A stretch of DNA of 64,000 nucleotides, from the NCBI RefSeq assembly GCF_013375555.1, contig NZ_JABXWB010000001.1:1-64000 (forward strand), read 5' to 3'. Numbering within the stretch: the stretch's first letter is position 1; every line of letters begins with the position of its first letter. The notes beneath the pieces are model-generated. The model had not been told where the DNA came from. It ran no database searches and saw nothing but the letters and a program-made list of their open reading frames with translations. A program made the position numbers and the translations under genes. The stretch comes from Sphingobium sp. EM0848. GTDB lineage: Bacteria; Pseudomonadota; Alphaproteobacteria; Sphingomonadales; Sphingomonadaceae. This document shows, piece by piece, positions 31,885 through 40,575 of this stretch.

Positions 31885-33018
31885 ATGAGCACCGAAATCG
31901 ATTATTACGAACTGCTCGAGGTCGAGCGCACCGCCGATGCCGCGCAGATCAAGAGCGCCTATCGCAAGCTGGCGATGAAATATCACCCGGACAAGACCGG
32001 GGGCTGCACCGACAGCGAGGCCAAGTTCAAGGCCGTTTCCGAAGCCTATGAATGCCTGAAGGACCCGCAGAAGCGCGCGGCCTATGACCGTTTCGGTCAT
32101 GCGGCGTTCCAGAATGGCGGGGCGGGCTTTGGCGGCGGGCGCGGCGGCGCGGGTGGCTTTTCCGACCTTGGCGATATTTTCGAGACGATCTTCGGTCAGG
32201 CGGCCGGCGGTTTCGGCGGTGGCGGGCGGCAGGCCCAGCGGCGCGGGGCGGACCTGCGCTACGACCTCGAGATCACGCTGGACGAGGCCTATCACGGCAA
32301 GAAGACCGAGATTCAGATCGAGGTTTCGGCATCCTGCGAGGCTTGCGATGGTTCAGGCGCGCAGCCGGGCACCGGGGTCAAGAGCTGCGGCACTTGCAAT
32401 GGCCATGGCCAGGTGCGCGCGCAGCAGGGCTTCTTCGTGGTGGAGCGGACCTGTCCGTCCTGCCATGGCGCGGGTCAGGTGATCGAAAGTCCCTGCCGGT
32501 CGTGCCGGGGCGAAGGGCGGGTGGACAAGCCCAAGACGCTGTCCGTGAACGTTCCCGCCGGCGTCGACGAAGGCACGCGTATCCGCCTGTCCGGCGAGGG
32601 CGAGGCTGGCGCGCGGGGTGCACCTGCGGGCGACCTCTACATCTTCCTGCATGTGAAGCGGCATGCGATCTTTGAACGCGACGGGACGACCCTGTTCGCC
32701 CGCGCGCCTGTCAGCTTCACCACGGCGGCGCTGGGCGGGACGATCGAAGTGCCGGGCCTTGACGGCCAGCGGCATGAGATCAAGATTCCGAGCGGCATCC
32801 AGTCGGGCAAGCAGATCCGCCAGCGTGGCGCGGGCATGCCGGTGCTCAACGGGCGCGGGCAGGGCGATCTGGTGATTCAGGTCGATGTCGAGACGCCGAC
32901 CAAGCTGACGGCCAAGCAGCGCGAACTGCTGGAGGCTTTCCGCGAGACGGAAACGGGCGAGGAATGCCCGCAGTCGACGGGCTTCTTCAGCAAGCTCAAG
33001 GAATTGTGGGGGGACTGA
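31885..33018 (+). CDS. dnaJ: Chaperone protein DnaJ (Hsp40)
   Basis: 377-residue class A J-protein that stimulates DnaK ATPase and presents substrates. J domain with HPD (34-36), a Gly/Phe-rich linker ([11 protein letters not shown]), a zinc domain with the four CxxCxGxG repeats [24 protein letters not shown] and CRSCRGEG, and the C-terminal substrate-binding beta domain. GGGGGCGAG precedes the ATG. Co-transcribed with dnaK unless the intergenic hairpin terminates. Confidence 0.98.
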   Translation: MSTEIDYYELLEVERTADAAQIKSAYRKLAMKYHPDKTGGCTDSEAKFKAVSEAYECLKDPQKRAAYDRFGHAAFQNGGAGFGGGRGGAGGFSDLGDIFETIFGQAAGGFGGGGRQAQRRGADLRYDLEITLDEAYHGKKTEIQIEVSASCEACDGSGAQPGTGVKSCGTCNGHGQVRAQQGFFVVERTCPSCHGAGQVIESPCRSCRGEGRVDKPKTLSVNVPAGVDEGTRIRLSGEGEAGARGAPAGDLYIFLHVKRHAIFERDGTTLFARAPVSFTTAALGGTIEVPGLDGQRHEIKIPSGIQSGKQIRQRGAGMPVLNGRGQGDLVIQVDVETPTKLTAKQRELLEAFRETETGEECPQSTGFFSKLKELWGD

Positions 33019-33052
33019 TGTCTCCCCTCGCTTCCTCTACGAAGCGGTCAAT

Positions 33053-34333
33053 TCAAACGGTCTTCTTCCCCTCCCGACGCGCCCAGGCGTAGAAGGGGAA
33101 GCCACCCGCCATCAGCAGGAAACTGGCGCCGCTGGGCACCAGTCCGGCGCCCCAGAGCGTCCAGATCGCATAAGCAAGGCCCACCAGCGCCGCAGGCACC
33201 ACCAGCCGGAACCGCAGCGCCGCCAGAGCGCAGCCGACGTAGAGCCAGAGCGTCGCGGATGTCGACAGAAGCGCCATCGCCGTGAACAGCGCGACCAGCC
33301 CTTGCAGGCTGTTGGCGATCAGCATCAGCGTCCCCAGCACGCAGGATAGCAGCAGCGCGCGGACCGGCGTGCCATGGGCGTTGGTCCCGGCCAGCCAGCG
33401 CGGCAGTTCGCCGCTGCGTGCCATGGCGAGGGGTACTTCGCCTTGCAGCAGCGTCCAGCCGTTGAGCGCGCCGAGGCAACTGATCGTGGCGAAGGCGGCG
33501 ATCAGATGCGCCGGCCCCGGCGACCAATAATGGGCGACGAAGGCGGCGAAGGGGGAGCCGGACTGGCTCTCCGCCGCAGGCAAGGTGAGCGCGATGCCGG
33601 AGCAGACAAGCAGGTAGATGAGGCCTGTGACCGCCGTGCCGATCAATGTGGCGCGGGGGATCGTCCGGCCGGGTTCGCGCACCTTGTCGGCGGCGACGCT
33701 GGCGGATTCGAAGCCGAGCAGCGCCCAGAGGGTCAGCGCCGCCGAGGCGGTGATGCCGGCGCTGGTGAAGCCCTGAGCCGGGAAAGGCGCGACCTCCGCC
33801 CTGCCGCTGCCGAGCATCAACGCGAGCAGGATGAAGACCACGGCGATGGGCACCAGCTTGAGTGTGGTGGTGGCAAGCTGGGTCATGCCCGCTGCGCGTG
33901 CGCCGAACAGGTTGATGCCGGTCGTCAGCCACAGAAAGGCGATGGAGGCGATGGCGCCCATGCCGGGGCGGTTCAGCGCCGGAATGATGCTGGAAAGATT
34001 GGCGGTGGCGGCGACGGCGATGGTGACATTGGTGAAGATCACCGAAATCCAGTAGATCCACCCGATGGCGAAGCCCGCCAGTGGCCCATAGGCCCTGGTG
34101 ATGAATTGCGCCGTCCCGCCTGCATCGGGCATCAGCACCGTCAGACGGGCGATGACATAGGCAAGGACGAGCGATCCGGCGATGGTGAAGATCCACCCCG
34201 CCACCGCATCCCAGCCAAAGGGCGCGAGCGATGCGGGCAGCAGGAACACGCCCGATCCGATCATATTGCCCATGACCAGCGCGATGCAGGCGGCAAGGCC
34301 CAGCGTGCGGCTGGCGGGTGAAGGGGTGTTCAT
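33053..34333 (-). CDS. APC-family amino acid transporter
   Basis: 426-residue inner-membrane protein with about 12 hydrophobic helices, of the APC superfamily (basic amino acid/polyamine antiporter type). The family signature near the N-terminus is MGNMIGSGVFLLP, with GGTAQFITRAYGP and LWALLGFESASV further in, similar to AdiC/CadB-like exchangers. Substrate not assignable. It stands alone on the minus strand, convergent with dnaJ. Confidence 0.88.
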   Translation of the reverse strand: MNTPSPASRTLGLAACIALVMGNMIGSGVFLLPASLAPFGWDAVAGWIFTIAGSLVLAYVIARLTVLMPDAGGTAQFITRAYGPLAGFAIGWIYWISVIFTNVTIAVAATANLSSIIPALNRPGMGAIASIAFLWLTTGINLFGARAAGMTQLATTTLKLVPIAVVFILLALMLGSGRAEVAPFPAQGFTSAGITASAALTLWALLGFESASVAADKVREPGRTIPRATLIGTAVTGLIYLLVCSGIALTLPAAESQSGSPFAAFVAHYWSPGPAHLIAAFATISCLGALNGWTLLQGEVPLAMARSGELPRWLAGTNAHGTPVRALLLSCVLGTLMLIANSLQGLVALFTAMALLSTSATLWLYVGCALAALRFRLVVPAALVGLAYAIWTLWGAGLVPSGASFLLMAGGFPFYAWARREGKKTV

Positions 34334-34407
34334 GCTTGGATGATGGGCTGGATCATGCGCCGTTCATGGCGCGATGAGGCGGGCGACGCAATGGGGGGAG
34401 GGGGGAG

Positions 34408-34438
34408 CGCCCCGGTCGGCGGATGGCCGAACGGGGCG
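34408..34438 (-). terminator. Possible terminator hairpin after acyl-CoA dehydrogenase gene
   Basis: A GC-rich stem (CGCCCCG..CGG / CCG..CGGGGCG with small internal mismatches) lies 20 bases after the acyl-CoA dehydrogenase stop. No T-run follows on the minus strand, so it is a weak or factor-assisted terminator at best. Confidence 0.4.
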
Positions 34439-34457
34439 TCCTGCATCGGATAGCGCC

Positions 34458-36260
34458 TCAGGCTGCCAGGAACATGTCCGGGTCGAGCGCCATCAGGCTG
34501 TCGGCGCCGCCTTCGATCTTGCGGCGGAGCGAGCCTGCGTCGGGCATGATGCGTTCCGCGAAGAAGCGCGCCGTCACCAGCTTGGCTTCCAGGAACCGGG
34601 CATCGCCTTCGCCCGCCGCGAGCAGGGCGGCGGCGGCCTTGGCCATGCGCAACCACATCAGGCCGGTCGCGACGATGCCCAGGATGTGCATATAATGATG
34701 CGCGCCGGCCCCCGCATGATTCGGGTTCTTCATCGCATTCTGCATCAGCCACATGGTCGCCGCGCCGAGTTGGCCGCTGGCCTTTTCCAATGCCTCGGCA
34801 AAGCTTGCCAGTTTCTCGTCACCCTTGGCCTCGGCCACTTCGGTGGCGATGATCTTCAGAAAGGCCTGAAGCGCGCGGCCGCCATTTTGAGGCAGCTTGC
34901 GGCCCACCAGATCCATCGCCTGCACGCCGTTCGTGCCTTCGTAAATCTGGGTGATGCGGGCGTCGCGGACATATTGTTCGACGCCATTTTCCCAGATGTA
35001 GCCATGGCCGCCGAACACCTGCTGCGCCGTCACCGTGACGTCGAAGCCCTTGTCCGTGCCATAGCCCTTGATCACCGGGGTCAGCAGTTGCACCAGATCG
35101 TCGGCCGCCTGCCGTTCCTCCTCAGTCGCAGCATGGTGAGCGAGGTCGACCTGAAGCGCGCCCCAGAGCATCAGCGCGCGCAGCCCTTCGGTCAGCGTCT
35201 TGGCCTCCATCAACATGCGGCGGACGTCGGGATGGACGAAGAGGGTGTCGGCCTTTTCCTGCGGCTCCGCCGGGCCGGTCAGCGCGCGTCCCTGACGGCG
35301 TTCATGGGCGTAGGCAGCGGCGTTCTGATAGGCGATTTCGGCCTGCCCCAGACCCTGAAGGCCGACGCCCAGCCGCGCCGCGTTCATCATGATGAACATG
35401 GCGGCGAGGCCCTTATTCTCCTCGCCCACCAGCCAGCCGGTCGCGCCGTCATAGTTCATGACGCAGGTGGCGTTGCCGTGGATGCCCATCTTATGTTCCA
35501 GCGAGCCGCAGGACACCGCATTGCGGGCGCCCAGCGAACCGTCTTCCTTCACCAGGAATTTGGGCACGACGAAGAGGGAGATGCCCTTGCTGCCTTCCGG
35601 CGCGTCGGGGGTCTTGGCCAGGACGAGGTGGATGATGTTCTCGGTCAGGTCGTGCTCGCCCGCCGAAATGAAGATCTTGGTTCCGCTGATCGTATAGCTG
35701 CCGTCCGGTCCGGGCACGGCCTTGGTCTTGATGAGGCCAAGATCGGTGCCGCAATGCGGCTCCGTCAGGTTCATCGTGCCGGTCCACTGGCCCGATACCA
35801 TATTGGGAAGGTAGGTCTGCTTCTGCTCTTCGCTGCCCTTGGCAATCAAGGCTTCAACCGCGCCATGGGTCAGGCCATGGTACATTTCGAAACTGTGATT
35901 GGCCGAAAGCACATATTCGCTGACCGCCGTCGCAACGACGCTGGGCAGGCCCTGACCGCCATATTCGACCGGCGCGTGCAGTGTCGTCCAGCCGCCTTCG
36001 ACATAGGCGTCATAGGCGGCCTTGAAGCCGGTGGGGGTGGTGACGCTGCCGTCGGGATGGCGGGTGCAGCCTTCCTTGTCGCCCACGGCGTTCAGCGGGA
36101 ACAGGACTTCGCCGGCGATCTTGCCGCCTTCGGTCAGGATCGCCTCGACCAGATCGGCGGTCGCATTTTCGAAGCCGGGCAGGTTGGCGTAGCGGTCCAG
36201 CCCCACGACATGGTCAAGCACGAAGCGGGTGTCGCGAACGGGAGCGGTGTAGCTGGGCAT
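34458..36260 (-). CDS. Acyl-CoA dehydrogenase (DmdC-like)
   Basis: 600-residue FAD-dependent acyl-CoA dehydrogenase, longer than the usual 380-residue type and similar to 3-methylmercaptopropionyl-CoA dehydrogenase (DmdC)-like enzymes. Domain features are [11 protein letters not shown], the [20 protein letters not shown] segment with the predicted catalytic Glu near residue 435, and the C-terminal extension of this subgroup. GGAGAAG precedes the ATG. It follows the LiuR-like regulator by 36 bases, which points to acyl-CoA or branched-chain catabolism rather than necessarily DMSP use. Confidence 0.92.
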   Translation of the reverse strand: MPSYTAPVRDTRFVLDHVVGLDRYANLPGFENATADLVEAILTEGGKIAGEVLFPLNAVGDKEGCTRHPDGSVTTPTGFKAAYDAYVEGGWTTLHAPVEYGGQGLPSVVATAVSEYVLSANHSFEMYHGLTHGAVEALIAKGSEEQKQTYLPNMVSGQWTGTMNLTEPHCGTDLGLIKTKAVPGPDGSYTISGTKIFISAGEHDLTENIIHLVLAKTPDAPEGSKGISLFVVPKFLVKEDGSLGARNAVSCGSLEHKMGIHGNATCVMNYDGATGWLVGEENKGLAAMFIMMNAARLGVGLQGLGQAEIAYQNAAAYAHERRQGRALTGPAEPQEKADTLFVHPDVRRMLMEAKTLTEGLRALMLWGALQVDLAHHAATEEERQAADDLVQLLTPVIKGYGTDKGFDVTVTAQQVFGGHGYIWENGVEQYVRDARITQIYEGTNGVQAMDLVGRKLPQNGGRALQAFLKIIATEVAEAKGDEKLASFAEALEKASGQLGAATMWLMQNAMKNPNHAGAGAHHYMHILGIVATGLMWLRMAKAAAALLAAGEGDARFLEAKLVTARFFAERIMPDAGSLRRKIEGGADSLMALDPDMFLAA

Positions 36261-36296
36261 GATCTTCTCCGGGGGGATTATGTTCTGCGGGGGGAA

Positions 36297-36704
36297 TTAT
36301 TTGTCGAGCACGGACACGAACTGCGCCAGTTCGGCGATGGCGGCGTCGATATCGTCCTTCTGGCGGGTCAGAAGGTCGATGCGTGCCCGGCATTTTTCGA
36401 CGGTGACGCGGCGCTGTTCCTCATGCCCTTCATCGGCATCGTAGAGGTCGATCATCTCGCGAATGTCGGACAGGCTGAAGCCGACCCGCTTGCCGCGCAA
36501 TATCCAGGCGAGGCGGGCGCGGTCGCGGCGGGAATAGATGCGGGCCAGACCCTGCCGTTCCGGCGCGATCAACCCCTCATCCTCGTAAAAGCGCAGGGCG
36601 CGGGCGGTGACGCCGAACTCTTCGGACAGGTCGGTGATGGTATAGGTCTGCCGGTCGCGATGATCGGGCAGTTCGATACCGGCGATGCTGGTGCGTTGGT
36701 CCAT
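36297..36704 (-). CDS. MerR-family regulator, LiuR-like
   Basis: 135-residue MerR-type transcription factor. The winged helix starts TITDLSEEFGVTARALRFYEDEGLI (shown in pieces: TITDLSEEFGV and ARALRFYEDEGLI), followed by the dimerisation helix (EKCRARIDLLTRQKDDIDAAI). LiuR-type members control leucine/branched-chain and fatty-acid degradation genes. There are no cysteines for metal sensing. It precedes the acyl-CoA dehydrogenase and has its own likely operator upstream. Confidence 0.9.
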   Translation of the reverse strand: MDQRTSIAGIELPDHRDRQTYTITDLSEEFGVTARALRFYEDEGLIAPERQGLARIYSRRDRARLAWILRGKRVGFSLSDIREMIDLYDADEGHEEQRRVTVEKCRARIDLLTRQKDDIDAAIAELAQFVSVLDK

Positions 36705-36724
36705 GACGGGTGGTGTAGCGATGC

Positions 36725-36740
36725 TTTACGTTTACGTCAA
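36725..36740. promoter_or_regulatory. LiuR-type operator upstream of the MerR-family gene
   Basis: TTTACGTTTACGTCAA (36725-36740) is a near-palindrome resembling the operator described for LiuR/MerR-type catabolic regulators. It is 21 bases upstream of the regulator start and, on the minus strand, its TTGACG half could also be a -35 element, which would fit autoregulation. It lies between two divergent genes. Confidence 0.65.
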
Positions 36741-36799
36741 GGTTAGTATGTCCCTTTGTCCTAGTGACAGGGCAGCTTGTCGCCGCTAGGGCTTGGGGC

Positions 36800-37207
36800 A
36801 TGATGGGGGCAGTCAGACAGTCGGAGAGCGCGAAGGGCCTGTTGGCCGCGCTGGCTCTGCTTGTGCTGGCGATTCAGCTTGTCGCACCTTCCGGCTTCAT
36901 GCCGGTGCGTACCGATCGGGGCGTCGTGGTGACGCTTTGCACGGGGCAGGGCGCGGTCAATGTTGTGGTCGATCGTGGGCAGGCGCCCGGCAAGCACCAC
37001 CGCTCCGATGACAGCGCGCCGGGGCAGCAGCATTGCCCCTTTGCCGCGTCGGTGCAACCGCTGGTGCCGCCGCTGGCATTGGCTGACCTGCCGCTACCGG
37101 CGTGGCAGCTTGGCTTCGGCCCGATTGCCTTTGCCCTCAAGACCGGGTGGATCGCCCGGTTGGCCGCGCCGCCGCCGCCTTCTTCTGGACCGCCCGCCAC
37201 CTTCTGA
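36800..37207 (+). CDS. DUF2946-type small membrane/periplasmic protein
   Basis: 135-residue protein with an N-terminal hydrophobic helix (about 12-28), then a region with LCTGQGA, a His cluster (GKHHRSDD) and QHCPFA, the pattern of DUF2946 proteins often found with copper and TonB-dependent uptake genes. The C-terminus is a Pro/Ser-rich tail. The Cys and His could bind metal, but this is inference. It begins a plus-strand unit with a TonB-dependent receptor and a PepSY protein. Confidence 0.78.
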   Translation: MMGAVRQSESAKGLLAALALLVLAIQLVAPSGFMPVRTDRGVVVTLCTGQGAVNVVVDRGQAPGKHHRSDDSAPGQQHCPFAASVQPLVPPLALADLPLPAWQLGFGPIAFALKTGWIARLAAPPPPSSGPPATF

Positions 37208-37249
37208 AATTCACCGTTTTTCGTGCTTTTTCAGTAAGGTATTTGTTTC

Positions 37250-39274
37250 ATGTCCGTCCTTTCCGTTTCACGCGGCGTTTCGCTGTGTGCGCTGGCCTGC
37301 TCGCTCTCTATCCCCGCTCTGGCTGATGAGGGGGGCGATCAGAGCCGAATCATCGTCACCGCCAGTCCCGTTGTCGAGGCGGCGGCGGCGAAAGTCGTCC
37401 GCGCGCCCGGCGGCGTCGATGTCGTGCCGGCCGAGGATTTCGAAGACAGGCTGGCTGTGTCGCTGCGCGATGCGCTGAGCTTTTCGCCCGGCGTCTATAC
37501 CCAACCGCGCTTCGGGCAGGAGGTGCGGATTTCCATCCGGGGATCGGGTCTGTCGCGCGGCTATCATATGCGCGGGCTGACGCTGTTGCAGGATGGCATT
37601 CCGATCAACATGGCCGATGACAACGGCGATTTTCAGGAACTGGACCCGCAGGTCTTCCAGCATCTGGAGGTTTATCGCGGCGGCAATGCGCTGCGGCTGG
37701 GCGGGTCGACGCTCGGCGGAGCGATCAATGCGGTGACGCCGACTGGACGGACCGCGCCGGGGGTGGAAATGCGGGTCGATGGCGGATCTTTCGACACGCT
37801 GCGGGCCAAGGCGGCCTATGGTTATGCGGATGAACATGGCGATGCCTGGGCCGCGATCACCGCGGACCGCTCCGACGGGGACCGCGACCATGGGCGGCGT
37901 AGGGCGCTGCGTTTCAACGGCAATGTCGGCCTGAAACTGAGCGACCGGGTGGAGACGCGCTTCTACGCCAGCGCGGAGACGATCCGGCAGAAACTGTCGG
38001 GCGCACTCAATGAGGACGATGCGCTCAACCATCCGGCCAAGGGCAATTTCGCCGGCGATCAGGCGCGCAATATCGATTCGATCCGCTTGCAGAACCGGAC
38101 CACGGTGGCACTGGACGGCGGGGAACTGGCCTTTGGCGTCTATTATAATGCCAAGGCGCTGAACCATCCCATCTATCAGGTTGTCGACCAGAAATCGGAA
38201 GATCGCGGGGTCTTCGCCAGCCTTGATCTGGCCGGGAATTGGGCCGGTATGCCGGTCGAATTGACGCTGGGTACGCAGGCGCGTTTCGGCAAGGGCGATT
38301 TCCGCCAGTTCGTCAATGTGAACGGCAAGGCAGGGGCGCCGACCTCCTACCAGAAGGCGCGGGCGCAGACGATCAACAGCTATGGCGAGGCGCGGATCGC
38401 GCCGGTTGCGGGGCTGTGGCTGATCGCGGGCGGCATCTACACTCATGGCGAGCGGCGGCTGGACAACCGCTTCGCTCCGGCGCGGAGCGGGGATGTGTCG
38501 TTCGATGCCTTCGCACCGAAATTCGGGCTGCTGTTCGAGCCAGCGAAGTCGGTGCAATTCTATGCGAACTATAGCCGGTCGGTGGAATTGCCGGGCTTTA
38601 TCGAGCTGGGGCAGACCCAGTTCGACAGCCTGGCCGTCGGCTTTGTGCCTCTCAAGCCGCAAAAGGCGTGGACAGCGGAGATCGGCACGCGTGGCACGCT
38701 GGGCATCGCGCATTGGGATGTCAGCATCTATCGTGCCGATCTTCGCGGCGAGATGCTGCAATATGGCGCGGGTAACAGTGCTATTCCCGCAGCCACCTTC
38801 AATGCGGACCGCACGCGGCATCAGGGGGTGGAAGCGGGGCTGGACCTGACTTTGACCCCATGGGCGGCGCTGCGGCAGGTCTATCAATATAGCGACTTCC
38901 GTTTCCGCAACGATGCGCAGTTCGGGAACAACCGCCTGCCGGTGGTGCCACGCCATTTCTATCGGGCGGAGCTGAAGCTGGGGACAGAGAAGCTCAGTAT
39001 CTCGCCCGCCATCGAATGGCTGCCGCAGGGGGCATGGGTCGATTATGCCAACAGCAAGCGGGTGGGCGATTATGCGACGCTGAACCTCGGCGCGCAGGCG
39101 GAAGTGAAATCGGGGATCACGCTGTTCGTTGATGCCCGCAACCTGACCGGCAAGCGGGCGATCGGCGACATCAGCGCGGTCGTGGATTATTCGAAGCTGA
39201 CGCCCGCGTCGCAGGCGATCTTCTATCCCATAGAGCGCCGCGCCGTTTACGGCGGCGTCAGGGCGCGGTTCTGA
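37250..39274 (+). CDS. TonB-dependent receptor (probable metal uptake)
   Basis: 674-residue outer-membrane receptor: signal peptide (1-25, ending PALAD), plug domain (SRIIVTASPVV, RISIRGSGLSRGYHMRGL, GGSTLGGAINAVTP) and a 22-strand-type barrel ending in ARF. It follows the DUF2946 gene by 42 bases and precedes the PepSY gene by 2 bases, so it is translationally coupled with the latter. This context favours import of a metal or metallophore, possibly copper or iron; the substrate is not proven. Confidence 0.9.
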   Translation: MSVLSVSRGVSLCALACSLSIPALADEGGDQSRIIVTASPVVEAAAAKVVRAPGGVDVVPAEDFEDRLAVSLRDALSFSPGVYTQPRFGQEVRISIRGSGLSRGYHMRGLTLLQDGIPINMADDNGDFQELDPQVFQHLEVYRGGNALRLGGSTLGGAINAVTPTGRTAPGVEMRVDGGSFDTLRAKAAYGYADEHGDAWAAITADRSDGDRDHGRRRALRFNGNVGLKLSDRVETRFYASAETIRQKLSGALNEDDALNHPAKGNFAGDQARNIDSIRLQNRTTVALDGGELAFGVYYNAKALNHPIYQVVDQKSEDRGVFASLDLAGNWAGMPVELTLGTQARFGKGDFRQFVNVNGKAGAPTSYQKARAQTINSYGEARIAPVAGLWLIAGGIYTHGERRLDNRFAPARSGDVSFDAFAPKFGLLFEPAKSVQFYANYSRSVELPGFIELGQTQFDSLAVGFVPLKPQKAWTAEIGTRGTLGIAHWDVSIYRADLRGEMLQYGAGNSAIPAATFNADRTRHQGVEAGLDLTLTPWAALRQVYQYSDFRFRNDAQFGNNRLPVVPRHFYRAELKLGTEKLSISPAIEWLPQGAWVDYANSKRVGDYATLNLGAQAEVKSGITLFVDARNLTGKRAIGDISAVVDYSKLTPASQAIFYPIERRAVYGGVRARF

Positions 39275-39276
39275 CC

Positions 39277-40533
39277 ATGGAAAACGGCGCTTTCTATCGG
39301 GCGATGTGGCGCTGGCATTTCTATGCGGGGCTGATCGTCCTGCCGGTGCTGGCGCTGATGGCGGTGACGGGCGCGCTCTATCTCTACAAGCCGGAGATTG
39401 AGCGTGCGGTCTATCATGACCGGATTGTGCTGGGGACGAGCGGAAAGGCGCTGCCGCCTTCCCGGCTGGTCGCGGCGGTGGAGAAGGAGAGCGGCGGGAC
39501 CGTGAGCCAGCTCCAGCGCCCGGCCAGCACCGACGAAAGCTGGCGGCTGACGGTCGGGCGGACGACATGGTTCGTCGATCCGCATGACGGGCGCATATTG
39601 GGCAGCATGGCCAATGGCGGCGTCATGAAGACCGTCAAGGACCTGCACAGCCTGATCCTGACCGGCCCCGTCGGCAACCGGCTGGTCGAGGTGGTGGCGG
39701 GCTGGGCGATCCTGCTGTGCGTGACGGGCCTTTATCTGCGCTGGCCGCGCCGGGGGAACCGGGCGCTGGCGCTGCGCGGGCGGCCCGGAGGGCGACTCTT
39801 CTGGCGCGATCTGCATGGCACGGTCGGCTTTCTGGCGGCGGGGGTGATCCTGTTTCTGGCCGTCACGGGCATGCCTTGGACGGAGGTGTGGGGCGGCGGG
39901 TTGCGCGCGGTGATCGCGGCGAAGGATATGGGGCGGCCGAAAATGGGGGCGATTCCCTGGAGCGCGCCGGTGAAGGAAACGCTGCCCTGGACATTGCGCG
40001 AGAGTGGCGCGGTGTCGGGCGGCGCGGGTGGCGTGGATGTCGATGCGGTGGCGCGGATCGCGGCGCAGCGCGGGCTGACGGGCGGCTATATGATCAGCTT
40101 CCCGGCGTCCGCAGGAGCGCCCTGGCTGCTGTCCACGCTGGTGGTGAAGGCGGAGGATGCCCGCGCTCTTACCATCGACGCCGGGTCCGGCGCGGTCGAG
40201 CAGGATATCGACTGGCGCATATTCGGTGCGGGCGCCAAGGCGGTCGAATGGGGCGTCGCCACCCATCAGGGGCAGGAATATGGCGAACCGAACCGGCTGT
40301 TGATGCTGGCAGGATGCTTTTGTCTGCTGTTGCTGTGCGTGACGGCGCCGGTTTTGTGGTGGAAGCGGCGGCCGGAAGGCCGATTGGCCGAACCGCCTGC
40401 TGCTACCCCGGCGGCCCGGCGTAATGTGGCCGCATTGATGCTGCTGCTGGGGCTGGTCTTCCCGCTCACCGGCCTCAGCATGATGGCGGCGCTGCTGGGC
40501 GAATGGGGGATGGTCCGCCTGCGGAAGGCGTGA
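39277..40533 (+). CDS. PepSY-associated membrane protein
   Basis: 418-residue inner-membrane protein of the PepSY_TM (PiuB-like) family with about five transmembrane helices (around 12-33, 135-152, 185-205, 345-362 and 388-410) and periplasmic PepSY-type domains. Several His and a WHFYAGLIVLP start match proteins thought to reduce or strip metals from imported chelates. It begins two bases after the receptor stop (TGACCATG), a sign of tight co-expression. Confidence 0.9.
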   Translation: MENGAFYRAMWRWHFYAGLIVLPVLALMAVTGALYLYKPEIERAVYHDRIVLGTSGKALPPSRLVAAVEKESGGTVSQLQRPASTDESWRLTVGRTTWFVDPHDGRILGSMANGGVMKTVKDLHSLILTGPVGNRLVEVVAGWAILLCVTGLYLRWPRRGNRALALRGRPGGRLFWRDLHGTVGFLAAGVILFLAVTGMPWTEVWGGGLRAVIAAKDMGRPKMGAIPWSAPVKETLPWTLRESGAVSGGAGGVDVDAVARIAAQRGLTGGYMISFPASAGAPWLLSTLVVKAEDARALTIDAGSGAVEQDIDWRIFGAGAKAVEWGVATHQGQEYGEPNRLLMLAGCFCLLLLCVTAPVLWWKRRPEGRLAEPPAATPAARRNVAALMLLLGLVFPLTGLSMMAALLGEWGMVRLRKA

Positions 40534-40575
40534 CGGGGCTGGAGCCGACTCGGCTTTAGGTCTAGGGGCAGGCGG

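Noticed and set aside
34408..34438. Strong terminator between acyl-CoA dehydrogenase and the amino acid transporter
   Set aside because: The stem has mismatches and no T-run follows; kept only as a low-confidence hairpin.
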